Origin: Dillenia suffruticosa
Taxonomy: Eukaryota > Streptophyta > Magnoliopsida > Dilleniales > Dilleniaceae
NCBI GenBank assembly: GCA_033439265.1
Contig: JAVTVX010000035.1
Coordinates: 10,690,001 to 10,754,000, forward strand
Reading direction: 5' to 3'
Length of the DNA stretch: 64,000 nucleotides
The position numbers and the translations under genes are program-made. How positions within the stretch are numbered: position 1 is the first letter of the stretch; every line of letters begins with the position of its first letter. A model generated the notes under the pieces. That model saw only the letters and a program-made list of their open reading frames with translations, had not been told where the DNA came from and ran no database searches. This document shows positions 45,826 through 58,603 of the stretch, piece by piece.

Positions 45826-46012
45826 TTTTTTTTTTTTTTTTTTTCTTGGTACCATAGATCGGCCATCGAACCTTCATCCCAACTAATTTTGGTCTTGGTC
45901 GACCGTTGCAGGGCTTTTCACAGGGGCAGCTTTTCTGTGCCCTAGGGGATCGAAACCCCAATTATGATCAAGGGACGACGGTCCCGAACCAACTGTGCCT
46001 CCGAACATTGGT
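45826..46012 (-). mobile_element. tRNA-derived SINE with 11-bp target duplication
   Basis: On the minus strand, 187 bp starting near 46012 and ending in A19 (T run 45826-45844 on +). Perfect duplication TTATGTCTCTG flanks it (45815-45825 and 46013-46023). The Pol III A box GGCACAGTTGG (45989-45999) and B box GGTTTCGATCCC (45946-45957) are about 35 bp apart, as in tRNA-derived SINEs. The perfect duplication suggests a fairly recent insertion. Confidence 0.93.
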
Positions 46013-46669
46013 TTATGTCTCTGCTTCTTAAGCAAGTGAAATTTGGATATATTATGAATCCTACTCATAATCAGAAGCCACAATTGCTCTCTTGTGAGTG
46101 AGGACTAAGTTCCATTTAGTGCTCCTCTTTTTCATCGTCGGCAAAGAAAGTAATGATTCTTTTAACTTTTCAAGGACTGCCTTTATTTGTGACTTGAATT
46201 TTATAACCCACTTGATTGCCATTTCTTCCTAAAGTAAAAAAGTAAAGCACTACATTTGTCTCACAAATTATAATTTGGAAAGTGATATATTTTGATATCT
46301 CTCGATTAAGAAAATGGCAATATTCTCCTTCCTCTATATTATATTTGGAGCTCTATTGTGGGGAAACATTTGAATTAGGTAACTCGTATGATCACTTAAT
46401 TGCTATATATACTTGGGCCTAATTCAAAAATCTCCAGCTTTACTCAATTTATTTTTATTTTATCTTACTTTTTAAAATATTTTTCGGTTAAAGTAAATTT
46501 ATTTTGTCAATAGAAGTTGAAATTCTCAGTAAAAAGTAAAATTATAATTATAAATATTCATAATTATTTATTAAAAAATTCACATTATCTTAGTTGAATC
46601 TTATATCAACTTTTCAACAAGCCATGTGTGTAAAAACTTACGGTATAATTAAAGTCAAGTTGATCAAGT
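46013..46669. other. AT-rich stretch
   Basis: No gene or repeat is recognised. Confidence 0.5.
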
Positions 46670-46785
46670 CGGATATTAGAATGGTAAAAAACTCTTATTT
46701 AAATATTTTTTTAGAAATTTAATATTTAAAAATTATTGAACACGTATATTTTTAAAATTTTCGTAACTCTTATGTATTCAAAACA
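46670..46785 (+). mobile_element. Old relative of the PLATZ-intron SINE
   Basis: Shares AGAATGGTAAAAA(A)CTCTTATTTAAAT and the following GAAAT.TAAT...TTTTCG.(A/G)(A/C)..CTTATGTAT order with 38042-38148. The B box is destroyed and no target duplication is visible, so this copy is old. Confidence 0.7.
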
Positions 46786-47120
46786 AAATTGAGCTAATCA
46801 ATAGATTTTGGAAAATTTTTTTGGACACAAAAACTAGTTCTAAATTATTTTGTTAAAAAAAAAAAAAGGAAAGGTAAGAATAATTCTACAAGTTCTACTC
46901 ATATTTACTTATTTTCCTGTTTAATTTAAACATGCAAGAAAATAGCATACACTTTCAAAATACATTATGTAAAATTACAAATCATTTATTTATTTATATT
47001 TTGCTGGGTTTCGTAGTTCCATTTTGTGCTTTTAATAAAAATAAAAACAAGTGAGAGCAATTTTTACCCAAATTTCAACATTCTTGACCTTCTGTTTTTG
47101 CCTTTGCCACGTTTTCCTTT

Positions 47121-47157
<37 letters not shown>

Positions 47158-48759
47158 CTTGAACTTAATCTATCATTCAATATCTAGAATTTTATCTCAA
47201 TTAAGTTAAGTCGACTTGATTGATATTCCTCTTAGGAGATAAAAGTCTCTTAATATAATCAACTTTATATTTAAGTTGTGAATTAAATTTATAATTTTTG
47301 AAAAATGTAGTGAACCATTCGTTACAGTGACCTACCCTTATACTAATTATCTGTTGTATTGTTGTGAGGTGGCATGTTTTAAACCGCTACATAATAAGTC
47401 CAAATATTTGTTGCAATCATAGCGATAGTGATTGTTTAGATATTCATCGGGCCATCCAAATATGTTGCAAAACTTCCGGCCCTTGATTTCTTCCATCTCC
47501 TGCTCCCTTATTCTTTTTATTATTTAATAAAAAGCTCACGCACGACCAAATAAAAAAGTAACTTTTTATATAATCATGAAATAAATTAAAATCGGTGCTG
47601 CTGTAACTAAAATAATTTCTCTCTTAAAAAAGCTACTAAATATTCTAATCACCGGCTACTTTGCATCAAACTCCTAATTTGATCGCGGAAATTATTGTGT
47701 TATCATTTGTAGAGCATAAACAATCAAAAAGAGGAACAGTGTGTCCTCGTCTCATTTTAATTTATTTTATTTATAATATTTTTTAACATTAAAATTATTC
47801 CACACAATGCAAAAATTAATTTTTCATAATAATTGAAATTATTATTATTTTGTAATTGTTTACATTAAAAAATTCATCTACCCGTAATTTCACCTGGCCT
47901 ACTTTCCTGAACGACCTAATTTCAAAACACAAAGGATCCTCAATCTTCCCTCTAATGGGTCTAACCGACAAAAAGAATAAAATTAAATAAAAAAAGAAAA
48001 AAAATGAAACAGAAACAATCTTCCAAAAAGAAAAAAAGTCTGTTACTGAGCATCATGTTCCCCGAGCTTTTTGATGATGGCCCATATATAAAGGTTTCTA
48101 ATGAACTTTTTTATTTTGCTGTTCGACCCTCGAACTCTTCTTATTTCATGTTCCATTTTACTATTAGTTTAATATTTTTATTATTTACCAAAGGCAATTG
48201 ATTTTTAAATTTAATAAACAAAATAATATGAATTAGACATGTATGTTAAAACTTAATGAGCATCCATGTTTTTATATGCAAAATCATATAACATCTTTCC
48301 TTATTAAAAAAAAAAAAAAAAAAAGAAAGAAAAATCAAATTCTCAAAATTCAAATTAAATTTACTCGATGTTTTATCAAAACAACATGAAATAAAAATCC
48401 AAAGAAAAGAGAATAGGAGGAAACGACGGCGTTGGAAAAGAGGTTTCTGATTGAACATGATGATCATAATGAACACTAACCAGAAAACCCCCAACTCCAA
48501 ACTCATTGTTCTACTAAAAATTTGTAGGACGTTGAGGACTACCTTTATTTGTAAGTAATGGAATAAAATCCAAGCAAGGGCAAAACAGGGTCCATTCAAA
48601 TATATATATATTTTTTGAAATTAAAACTAAAAACAATTTAAAAATATAGAAAAATTGATAATTTGGGTTTTGGTTTGAGTTCTTCTATCCTTGGAACCAG
48701 GACCGGTTCTAGTTTGGTGTATTTCCGGACCCCAATAAAGCCCACCTCGGTGTTTACAA
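46786..48759. other. AT-rich gene-free stretch
   Basis: Long T and A runs (for example 47123-47154) and short spurious frames. No gene is recognised. Confidence 0.5.
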
Positions 48760-48945
48760 TTTTTTTTTTTTTTTTTTTATATAATGGTACATACATTATT
48801 ATTTCTTATATTAAAAAACTTAAATTAAAATAGTCGTTGACATGCAACAAGGAAAGACAATCGCCTCTCACGTATCATGTTCGAATTAAGAACATTCATG
48901 GGCAAATTGACTAAAACTGCACCGCTACGCCATTGCCGAGTCCTG
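48760..48945 (-). mobile_element. Candidate degenerate SINE
   Basis: The T run at 48760-48778 would be a poly(A) tail on the minus strand. Upstream on that strand lie TGGCGTAGCGG (48922-48932), a good A-box match, and AATTCGAACA (about 48879-48888), a weak B-box match, about 35 bp apart. No target duplication was found. Confidence 0.4.
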
Positions 48946-49626
48946 GTCTTCCTATTTATGCTATTTCTTTGATACCTTCATAATTTTTTAATTAATTTTC
49001 CTCTCTATAATTTAATGTCGAATCATGTCACATCAACATAGTGTCTTCATCATTTTTTTTTATTGTTGTCCCAATATGACATCACGTACATAGTCCAAAA
49101 ATTCAATTACAATGAGCCACATACACTTCAAATACACCAACCCAATATATATATATAAAATCTAAGACGCTAATATCAAATGGGAGATATCTACCGAACT
49201 CCTTTGAGTAAAGTAGTTAGTTATTCTATTTTTTTAATCAGAAATTTCGAGTTTAAGTTATAAAAATAAAAAAAAAATTAAAAGAATCAATTTCTAAAAT
49301 AAGTCATATAATTTTTAAACCAATTTAATTAAACAAAATTCGTATATTCATAAAAAAAAAAAAAGGAGATACTTACCTACTGGTATTTGCTGGCCATATA
49401 TTTTTCTTTTCAGATTTGATATTTTTATAATATATCGGGTGCGGCTAGTTATTTTCAAAACATGTTGATCAAGAGTGACAAATGCTTTGCGACCACGTTT
49501 AACAACAAATCCTTACATCCTTACCAACTCTATTACCATCTCTTAAGCCGCATTTTGAGATAATGGCAAATGCCCGTGATTATTTTTTCCACCAATTCAT
49601 CCGACTCTTCTTTCACACTCTCCTTA

Positions 49627-49663
<37 letters not shown>

Positions 49664-50181
49664 CATTGTGTACAACTCCAGAGCTAGACAAAGTCTCACT
49701 CAGATTTATGGAGTGGTGTTCCTCGTCCCATCATTCCTCTAAAAATCGCAACATGTATGAATTTTTATATTTTAGTTACTTCATATTCTCAATTTTTATT
49801 ATTCCCCCTTGGCCTCGAAATTTCTATCGTTAAAGAAAAGACAATGAGGGGTATTTTTGGGAGAAGAATTATGCCTTTAATTTTACTAAACCAAGATCTT
49901 AGCATTTAAGTGGGGATGCCTTTTAAACCACTTTTCCATAGAGAAAATGGCAACGAAAGAGATTGGTAGAGAACATTAATGTTGACGCCTTTCGATTTCA
50001 AGAAGAAATTGGTGACCATATATAAATGACATTGAAAATTTTGAATCCTATCTCCTACTAGCTTCCACCTATAAAGAGAAGTGTGCACATTGGAGAAAAG
50101 ATTGGTGGGTCCTTGACCCTTTAAAATTTCTTCCATGTCATTTTTGAATCCTATGCGGGGGTCCCTCCATGATAAAATCTT
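48946..50181. other. AT-rich gene-free stretch with a (TA)n microsatellite
   Basis: A TA repeat lies at 49629-49661. No gene is recognised. Confidence 0.5.
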
Positions 50182-51229
50182 CACCACTAAAAATAGGAAT
50201 GAAAATTATCGACAAAAAAAAATTCATTATAAATAGTGACGGATTAATGAGAGACGGGTTATTGATACATTAGTAATGGATTAGCGACAAATTTTTTTCA
50301 TCGCTGAGAAATTCGTCACTAATCACTCACTAATAATGGTCCAAGAAAAAAAAAATTTATAAAAAGTAAAAACTATCGGCGACGAATTTTTTAATGATAG
50401 AAAATTTCTGTCACTAATTTATTGCTGATATTAAAAAAAAAAGAAGATATGTAAAACTATTAGCGACAGAATTTTTCCATTGTTAATCCATCACTAATAG
50501 CGGTCCAAGATAAAAAAATTTAAAAAAAACTATCAGTAACGGATTTTTTTAGTTACAGAAAAATTTTATCGCTAATTCGTTACAAATAATATTCAAAGGT
50601 AAAAAAATAAAAAAAAAGGAACTATCATCGACAGAAATTTTTCATAGCTAATCTATCGCTGATAGTTACTTTTTTTACTTTATTTTTATTTTATTTTTTC
50701 TTTTCTTTTATTATTTTATAATTTTATTTTATTATTTTATAATTCTTTTCTCTATTTTATTATTTTTTAATTTTATTACGTGATATAAATATTATAAAAA
50801 AATAAGAGTTAGATAATAATAATAATAATAAAATAAAAATAATTTACAAAAGACATTATAGTATGGTTGTAACACTCAAATATTACCGCGTATGCGCCTT
50901 TTCTCGTGTTTGATTCCGGGTGAAGGTAATTTTTACAACAAAAAAGATGGCAATAGACGGGGCGTGCATGGGCAGGGGCACAGGCAGGCATGTACAGGAG
51001 CGTGAGCCTGTGCGTGGGCAGCAAAACACTAAGAATTAGTGACGGAAATTTTCCAACGCTGATAGTTTTGATTTTAGCGACGAATTTTTTTTCGTTTGTA
51101 AATTTGTGACCGGGGTTTCAGTGACAGATTTTGCGACGAAAAATTTTTATCATTAATATTCATTAGCAATGGAATATTTACTATTGGTGATGGAAATTTT
51201 CATCACTGATATCTTGTTTTCTAGTAGTA
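50182..51229. mobile_element. Non-autonomous CACTA-like element, 1048 bp
   Basis: Ends CACCACTAAAAATAG (50182) and CTAGTAGTA (51229), degenerate forms of the CACTA terminal repeat (CACTACTAGAAA...). A 3-bp duplication CTT lies on both sides (50179-50181 and 51230-51232), as expected for CACTA transposons. Inside, GCGACGAATTTTT / AAATTTCGTCGCTA-type units occur many times in both orientations near both ends, like the subterminal transposase-binding repeats of En/Spm elements. The middle has an AT-rich block and a GC-rich patch (50955-51025). No transposase frame exists. Confidence 0.8.
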
Positions 51230-53068
51230 CTTGATCTTTTATAAGCAAGTAAAATATATTATGATAATATAAAACAAAAAATTAAGGTTATGACATTCTA
51301 AAGAAATTTTAATCTAATTGCTAATAATTTTTGTTAAATAACTTATCGGTATTTAGTAATTATATTAAGTTTAATTAAATTCGATTCGAGTTGAATTATG
51401 TTTTAAGAGATAAAACTATTTTAAATTTGTTCTCTCAATATAAAGAACTCGAATATGAGACTTAAGAGATAACAGTATTCGATTATTAAAACAATTAAAT
51501 ATTGATAATTACAAATAAATCTGAGATGGTAGAAAGTTCTTATACTCGATTTTTACCGTGATTTGAAAAAATCTATTCACATGAGAAAAATTTTTAAATT
51601 TATAGATATATGATACGGTGACGAATGGAGTGATTGAATAGGCCCTTCTATGTGTTTATGGTCATTAATTTTTGTATATTGAATTAAAGATCTCAATTTT
51701 TTTCCCCATTGCAGGCTAAACGGTTCACAACTATTTCCTTTAATTGTTACTATAAAAATCTTTGGTTTTTTTTTTCTTTTTGATAAAGGCCTATAATTCA
51801 ACACTTAATTATAAAATTTTTAATTTATAAACTACCATCTCAAACTAATTATAATTATGAGATTAAAAATACAAGGAGAGATCAAACAGATTATTATTGG
51901 GTCGAAATCTCAATTTCTTTTGATATATTTTAATTTAATTGAATTTATTTATAATATTTTATAAACTAAAATAAAAAATTTGAAAACCTCAATTTTTATC
52001 TCAATATTTTGATAAATCATTTATTTCGACAATGGGAATTGCATATCAAAATTCAAAATCCCTTTGAACCTTGGAGTTTTCATTCACCAGAAGAGACGTG
52101 GCAGGAGCACGTGGCGTTCTAAACTTGAACTCAGAAGGGAACCCACGTAGCCATCGCCAGATTTTGAAAATTGTGAAAGTTCGGACCCCACCACAAGTTG
52201 ACACATGACAGCCATAATACTTAACATGACATGACAGCCATAATACTTAACATTATCATACTTACCCTTTAATTTACATTATAAATTAGTATGGTATCTT
52301 ATGATTAGTAAAGATTTTTATGACGGAACATGTCCTTAATTACATAATTTAATATTAAAATTTTTTTAATTGAATGATCAGATATTCTATCTTTTAATCA
52401 TAATTTTTGAATTCAAACTCTAAAAATTAAAAAAAAAAATTTAAAAAAACAAACCCCATAACATACCTCAAATATTCAAGTCAGATTAGTTGGCGTAACT
52501 TAAACACCAACATGTGAAAATAAAAAAATTACACAATATAAAAATAAATAAAAATTATTATTTAGATTCGAATATTTCGTATAAAAATTATCAAATATAT
52601 TAATTTGTAAAATATATCTACTTATATAATATATCGATTGTGTTTTTACTAATAAATAAAATTACTATATGTCTCTTTCAAAAGAAATAAAAATTGCCGC
52701 CTTATGTTTTATCATTGTAATTTATTTTCTTTATTGAGGAATATCTAAAATTCTTCAAAGTCCTATTAATACAACTTAATTCTAAAATCTAATAATATTA
52801 TCTTAGCAAAAATTACATTCCAAGTAAAGATCATCACTCTTTTTAACAACAGTGAAGATTTTCAATAACCATGTTTCTAATATATTTTACAAATAAATTT
52901 ATTAAATACACACAATATCTCATAAATTACATATACCTAACCTCGCAATTCAATTAATAAAATCTCTAAAATCGAGAAGCCACATCAAATAATTAAAACA
53001 TAAAAACATATAAGTAAAGGACACGAGAAAGACGCAGCAATCGTGTGGAGTGGTGTCAGAAAAAGCCA
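51230..53068. other. AT-rich gene-free stretch
   Basis: A short tandem duplication (ACATGACAGCCATAATACTT, twice at about 52205-52252) is the only structure seen. Confidence 0.55.
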
Positions 53069-53192
53069 ACAGTGAAGACCCAAATCAAACTTCCCAGCCC
53101 CAACCCCACGCTTCGCTCTCTTTAAATAACACAGTGAAGCCCCCAAATCAAACCTTCCCGGCCCCAATCCCACGCGTCTCTCTCTCTAAATA
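53069..53192. repeat. Imperfect 62-bp tandem duplication
   Basis: Both copies start ACAGTGAAG (53069 and 53131), continue with CCCAAATCAAAC and CCCAGCCCCAA-type blocks and end TCTCTNTAAATA. It is C-rich and lies about 0.9 kb before the membrane-protein gene. Confidence 0.85.
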
Positions 53193-53889
53193 CTCCAACC
53201 CAACACTGTCTTACCTCACAATTATCATCTACCTAATTCATATCTTTTCTCTTCCTGACAATTTTGCCCTTGCACTGCAACCTTGATTACCTTTCTTCTT
53301 CATTTTTATAACCCTATTTTGTCTCCCAGAAAATAACAGGAAAAGTAGTTGCGCAATAGAAAATATTTTCATTCAAGGGAAAAACTATAACATTAAAGGA
53401 ATAATGCTAAACAAATAGATGGTTTTTTTACCCCTAAACAATATAAATAATTTTTTTTAAAAAAAATATTTAATTAAAAAAGTATAATTTTAATATTTTG
53501 ATTGTGGTTAGATTGTAATTTCTATATGCTATGAAATCGACAGTTTAGATTTCTAAATATGTTACAAAATTTTGTATTACAATTAAATTATTAGTCTTTT
53601 TAATTTTTTTAATTAATTTGATTGAAAATTTAATTTATTTATTGCTATGCGATTTTTTTTTTCATCATCCTGTGAGAAATTCTTTTACTTTATAGATTAA
53701 CCATTGACGTAATGATCGTATCTTTCCTCTTTTTTAACCAAAAGTATAATGAATCTATGAGGGTAATATAGTCATTTAAAGAAAAAAGATTACCGACAGA
53801 CGAGGAATTAAAACCACGTCCGAAACATGATAGCTAGTGAAACCGAAACAGAGTAATTCAGGGAAAAGGAAAACGGAAACGAAGTAGTA

Positions 53890-53897
53890 CATAAAAG
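53890..53897 (+). promoter_or_regulatory. Possible TATA box of the membrane-protein gene
   Basis: CATAAAAG lies about 160 bp before the ATG at 54058, followed at about 53950-53985 by a CT-rich stretch common in plant 5' leaders. It is the best match in the region but not proven. Confidence 0.35.
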
Positions 53898-54057
53898 GGC
53901 AACTCTCCAGCTACAACAAGATCAAACGAATTATACTGTGCACCGCCCCAACACATAAATCCTCTCTTCTTTCTCTCTCTGAACGTTGGCGTTTCTGCCT
54001 CAGAAAATCACGGGACAGGGTAAAAAAAAAGAAAAAAGAAAAAAGAAAGAGAACATT

Positions 54058-57000
54058 ATGTTATGTTTCAGCAGATCAAACCTTCTCATCTACTTCGTTG
54101 TGTTTTTAACCTTGTTTTGCTATTCTCATGGATATCGACATCACCAAACATCGCATTTTTCAGGTTTTTTTTTTTCTTTTTGGTTTTTCTCAGATGGGTT
54201 TTGCGCAACTGTCTTGAGAAATGTTTGTTTAACTTGAATTTCGAATTTTGAAGATTTGGGTTTCTTCTTTTGTTTAGTTGTTGCAGAGAATAATGCGAGG
54301 AGGTTCTTGGATGAAGCAACGACAAATGAAACGAATTCGAATTCTTCTTTGATTTTGGCCGCTGAAAGAACTAGGAGAAAAGACCCGCTTGATCATTTTA
54401 ATTACTACACCGGTGGATGGAATATTAGAAATAAGCATTATTTGGCTGTATGTGCTCGCTCTCTCTCTCTCTCTGTATCTCTTCTCCCCTCTCTCTCTTC
54501 ATTTTTGATTTTGGTTCCGAGTTATGTTTTGATCTTATGGCCAAGGTCTACTGTGGAAATCTATTTTTTTAATTCTCAATTTTATTATTTTTTATGATTA
54601 TTTTACTGAAGCATTTCATTTGTGAGAAATCAGCTAATATTTGTTAAGCCTTTTTTTTTTTTTTTTGTTTTTTTGGGTTCTTATTTGGGGTGGTATTGAA
54701 CATTTGGGATTTTTTTTTTATTTATTTTTTGATTTATGATTTGGATGAACCTCACTAAGGTATTTCTTAGTGTTGAATAATTTATGCTAGAATTTGAAAC
54801 TGTTAATTGAACGTAACCCCAAGGTCTAGTTGAGTGAAATTCTATGCTTCAAGCTCAAATTGACGTTATTTGGCTGTGAGTTTTTCTTAAACTCTAGGTC
54901 TTCTTCGTCTTGGCCATCTTCCATCACTGATTGGTTTGATCTCTGATTACTTTAATTCATTATGTCCATTTGTGGAATATAACCTTATATCGGTGAAAAA
55001 GATTATTGTAGTGAAGTATATGTTTATGAGTAAACTATTGCTGTTCTTATTTGAAGCGGTTGTAATTTTTGTCACAAGGCCAACAACTCGGTCTCCTCGT
55101 GTTTTTCCCTTTTTTTTTTTAATGAGTAATTTATTGAACCCAGCGAGGTACGTGACCTGCAACGGAATTTGACATCGTGAAATGAGCTTAATCCCATGGA
55201 TTTATGCAATGATTGAGCTTCTTCTTAAGATTTGTTTTTAAAGGATTATGATGGATTTTATGTGAAAAATGAATTACTAATTGGCTTCTGTTTGTGGATG
55301 CGAATAGTCTGTTGGGCTTACTGCAGCGCCCTTCTTCGTCATTGCCGCAGTCTGGTTTGTGGTCTTTGGATTAAGCTTGTCCCTCATTTGCTTATGTTAT
55401 TGCTGTTGTAGACGTGAGCCTTATGGATACTCACGCCTGGCCTATGCGCTTGCTCTCATATGTCTCATTCTTTTCACTGTTGCTGCAATGTAACTCTCGC
55501 CTTCTCTCTCTATCTGTATTGTATGTGCTTGTACTGCTTAGTTTTTTGGAAGAATTTTTGACTTGACATTCAAATACATGATGATAACAGCGCTGGTTGC
55601 GTTGTTCTGTACACAAGTCAAGGGAAGTTCCACAGTAGTACAACAAACACATTGCGTTATGTGGTAAAGCAGGCAAATGACACCTATGAAAACTTACAAG
55701 ATGTGTCTCACTCTCTCTCTTTGGCTAAGCAGATTGGGATAGGTCAAATAACTTTACCTCCAAGTGTCCTGAATACAATTGACCAAATTGATGCAAAGAT
55801 TAACTCTTCTTCAAACACTCTTCATGTCGAGACTTCAAAGAATGCACATGATATACAGCAGGTCTTTGATAATGTGTACGTGAAGCCCTTAATCTTCTTT
55901 TAGGGTTCGTTTAGCTTAGAGCATTGATTCTATTCAATTTAACTTGCTTTTTTTGTGTATGTTTCAGAAGGGTATCACTTATTGTTCTTGCTGCTGTTAT
56001 GCTCCTTTTGGCATTCCTTGGATTTTGTAAGTTTGATGCTTTCTTCAAATTGAGCTGGAACATTGAACGTATGTATTAATCCCACATTATTTTCTGGGTT
56101 TTTGGTTGCAGTGTGTTCCATCTTTGGACTTCAGTGTCTGGTATACTCGTAAGTGTTACTTGATTCATAACTCTCATGACTGTTACTTTTCTGGTGATGC
56201 TCGTCTAATTCACCTTGTTTTGGAAGGAGTGACTTTTCAACCAGCTTTCTTGCCAATATACTTTACTTCTGGTTCTAAACAAGTTTGTGGTGAATGTCCC
56301 CTGCAGCTTGGTGATCCTTGGCTGGATTCTTGTGGCTGGTACATTTATTTTGTGCGGTGTTTTTCTTCTTCTCCATAAGTAAGTTATTTCATGTTAAACA
56401 TATTCATCCATACTGATTTTCACACAGATTGAGGTTCTGAGTTGTATCCTTTTCTGTTTCACATCCTGTTTTATTTTCACGCTCTTGATGTTACTTTTAT
56501 CATCTGGCTTCAGTTTTTATGCTGAGTGTGTATCCCTGTAAGATTTAGTTTGATGTCAACACAAGCAAATCAGGTGGATCATTGTTTTTGATGATTCATC
56601 TTAGCTTTTGGTTTTGTATTCTTAAAAATTGACCCAGCAGACTTCTGGCTAGATTAGGATTATGTTGCACAAACACTTCTAAATATAAGCATGTGCAGGT
56701 TGTGTTCAAACCATCATGCCTTTTGGATACGACACGATACAACATCTAATAAGTTATATATGCCATTTTTATAACTCTGTCATGTAGTTGTGTCAGGTCG
56801 TGTTGTTTCTTGTGTCCCATGTTCTGTGTCTGCACTTCCTCCTTCATAGGTTCTGCATTATAATGAATTTGTTCCTGATTGAGGACATAATTAAGGTTGT
56901 TATAAATTTATTGATTTATAGCTTAGAGAAATCAGCTTGGTAGACCATAAGTGGAGCTCGTATTAGGTTTTGCCATTTGCATTTTGTGTAAGGTAAGAAT

Positions 57001-58603
57001 CATGTCTGCTTGGGGCTTGTGCAATGTGACAATCAACTAATATATGTTTGTACGATATAACATCTCCCTGGTAGATATTACCTAGGATGTCAAGTAGGAG
57101 AGTTGTAGAAATGGTGCTATATGTTCTTGGATATAGTGTTATTGTGCTGATCTTCATGGGCCCAAAATATGTGGATTAATTTCCTACTCCAGGCTTGCCT
57201 TTGCGCTGGGCAGAGCAGAATTGGTCGCCAAAAAAGTTGGGACATGGTGGCTGTCCAAGCTAGATAAGGATGCTTTGTGAACTAGCTTGAGTCTTGTAGC
57301 AAATCTTCTTACAATCCTTAGCATCAATATTATATTTTAGGTCAGAATTGTACTGAGCAACGAAGGGTAGTGGTTTTATGAGGTCAAGCTTTGTATAGAT
57401 ATGTTTAAAAGAGCTAGAGCTGCCAACTGCTGAACTTAGATGGTCCAGCTTGTATTGTTAATTTGATGAGCTACTTTGGCAGCCTTAGTTTTGTTTGGTT
57501 TGGTTCTTTTGTTTGATCAACATTTTTGGCTGACTTTGATGATGGTACAAGATTGTGCTGGTACTCTGGTCTGAAGCTAGAAGGAAATTTGAATGATAAC
57601 AGAGAAAGCAGGTCAGATTTAGGATAATGTGGCTTCAAATCCTCTTTTGAGAAGAACTCAATTAGGAAACCAGAAACTTCAAGTGTCTTGTCTTATGATT
57701 TTCATTCTCGTTCACTTTGAATTTTGTGACAGCTACATTCATATGCTAATTATTCCTGTACATTTGGTGTTTCATTCTCTTCTAAAGAATGGCTTTAATC
57801 ACTTCCCCCTTTGTTTAGTGCTATTGCTGACACATGTGTCGCAATGGATGAGTGGGTTCAGAACCCCACAGCGCATACAGCCCTCGATGATATCCTTCCT
57901 TGTGTGGACAATTCAAGTGCACTATTTATCATGACACAATCGGAAGGTGTCACATCCCAGCTTGTTGACATGGTTAACACTGTGATTACTAATGTTTCCA
58001 ATCTTAACACCACCTCAAATCCCAATGCCTTTTTCAACCAATCTGGTCCATTGATGCCAACACTCTGCAATCCATTCAACACAGACCTCACTCCTCGGCA
58101 GTGTCAAGCTGGTGAAGTAACTTTGGACAATGCGACTCAGGTACTGTCCTGTTGTATTTTCACAGTTTTTAAGCTCCCTGCTCCTAGTGTCAGATATAAG
58201 GAGTTCTCATGCTCATTCTCCTGTGCAGGTTTGGAAGTCATACCAATGTGAAGTTTCATCAACCGGGATATGTGCGACTCAAGGTCGTGTGACTCCAACC
58301 ATGTACAACCAAATGACAGCTACAGTGAATGTGGGCAATGCTTTATATCGTTACAGTCCGTTCCTTATCAACCTTGTAGATTGCACCTTTGTTCGCGACA
58401 CCTTCACTGATATTGGTAAAAACTACTGTCCTGGTTTGAGGAAAGATAGCGAGTGGATTTATATCGGACTGGTCATGGTCTCTGCTGCTGTGATGTTTTC
58501 ATTGATATTCTGGGTAATCTATGCAAGAGAACGACGACACCGTGTTTATACTAAACAACACATGGCCAGAGAAAGTCCTCGTTATTATGAGAAGCACGGT
58601 TGA
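54058..58603 (+). CDS. Five-pass plant membrane protein (At2g12400/At2g25270-like), 9 exons
   Basis: Exons: 54058-54163, 54278-54447, 55308-55489, 55591-55875, 55968-56026, 56112-56148, 56307-56378, 57819-58140 and 58229-58603, giving 535 aa with all introns GT-AG. Topology read from sequence: signal peptide (about 1-26), a soluble N-part with DPLDHFNYYTGGWNI, and TM1 (97-123) ending in a Cys cluster CYCCCRR. TM2 is at 136-160, followed by a loop with several N-glycosylation sites. TM3 (250-272) and TM4 (about 278-303) follow, then a large Cys- and N-glycosylation-rich domain (about 305-485). TM5 is at 487-509, with a short basic cytosolic tail. The layout recalls tweety-like proteins; plant relatives are called plasma membrane fusion or transmembrane proteins, with unproven function. 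The acceptor of exon 2 is ambiguous (54278 or 54287). Confidence 0.9.

Noticed and set aside
48246..48599. 117-codon minus-strand frame rich in Phe and Ile
   Set aside because: It follows from AT-rich sequence and a poly(A) run, with no conserved motif.
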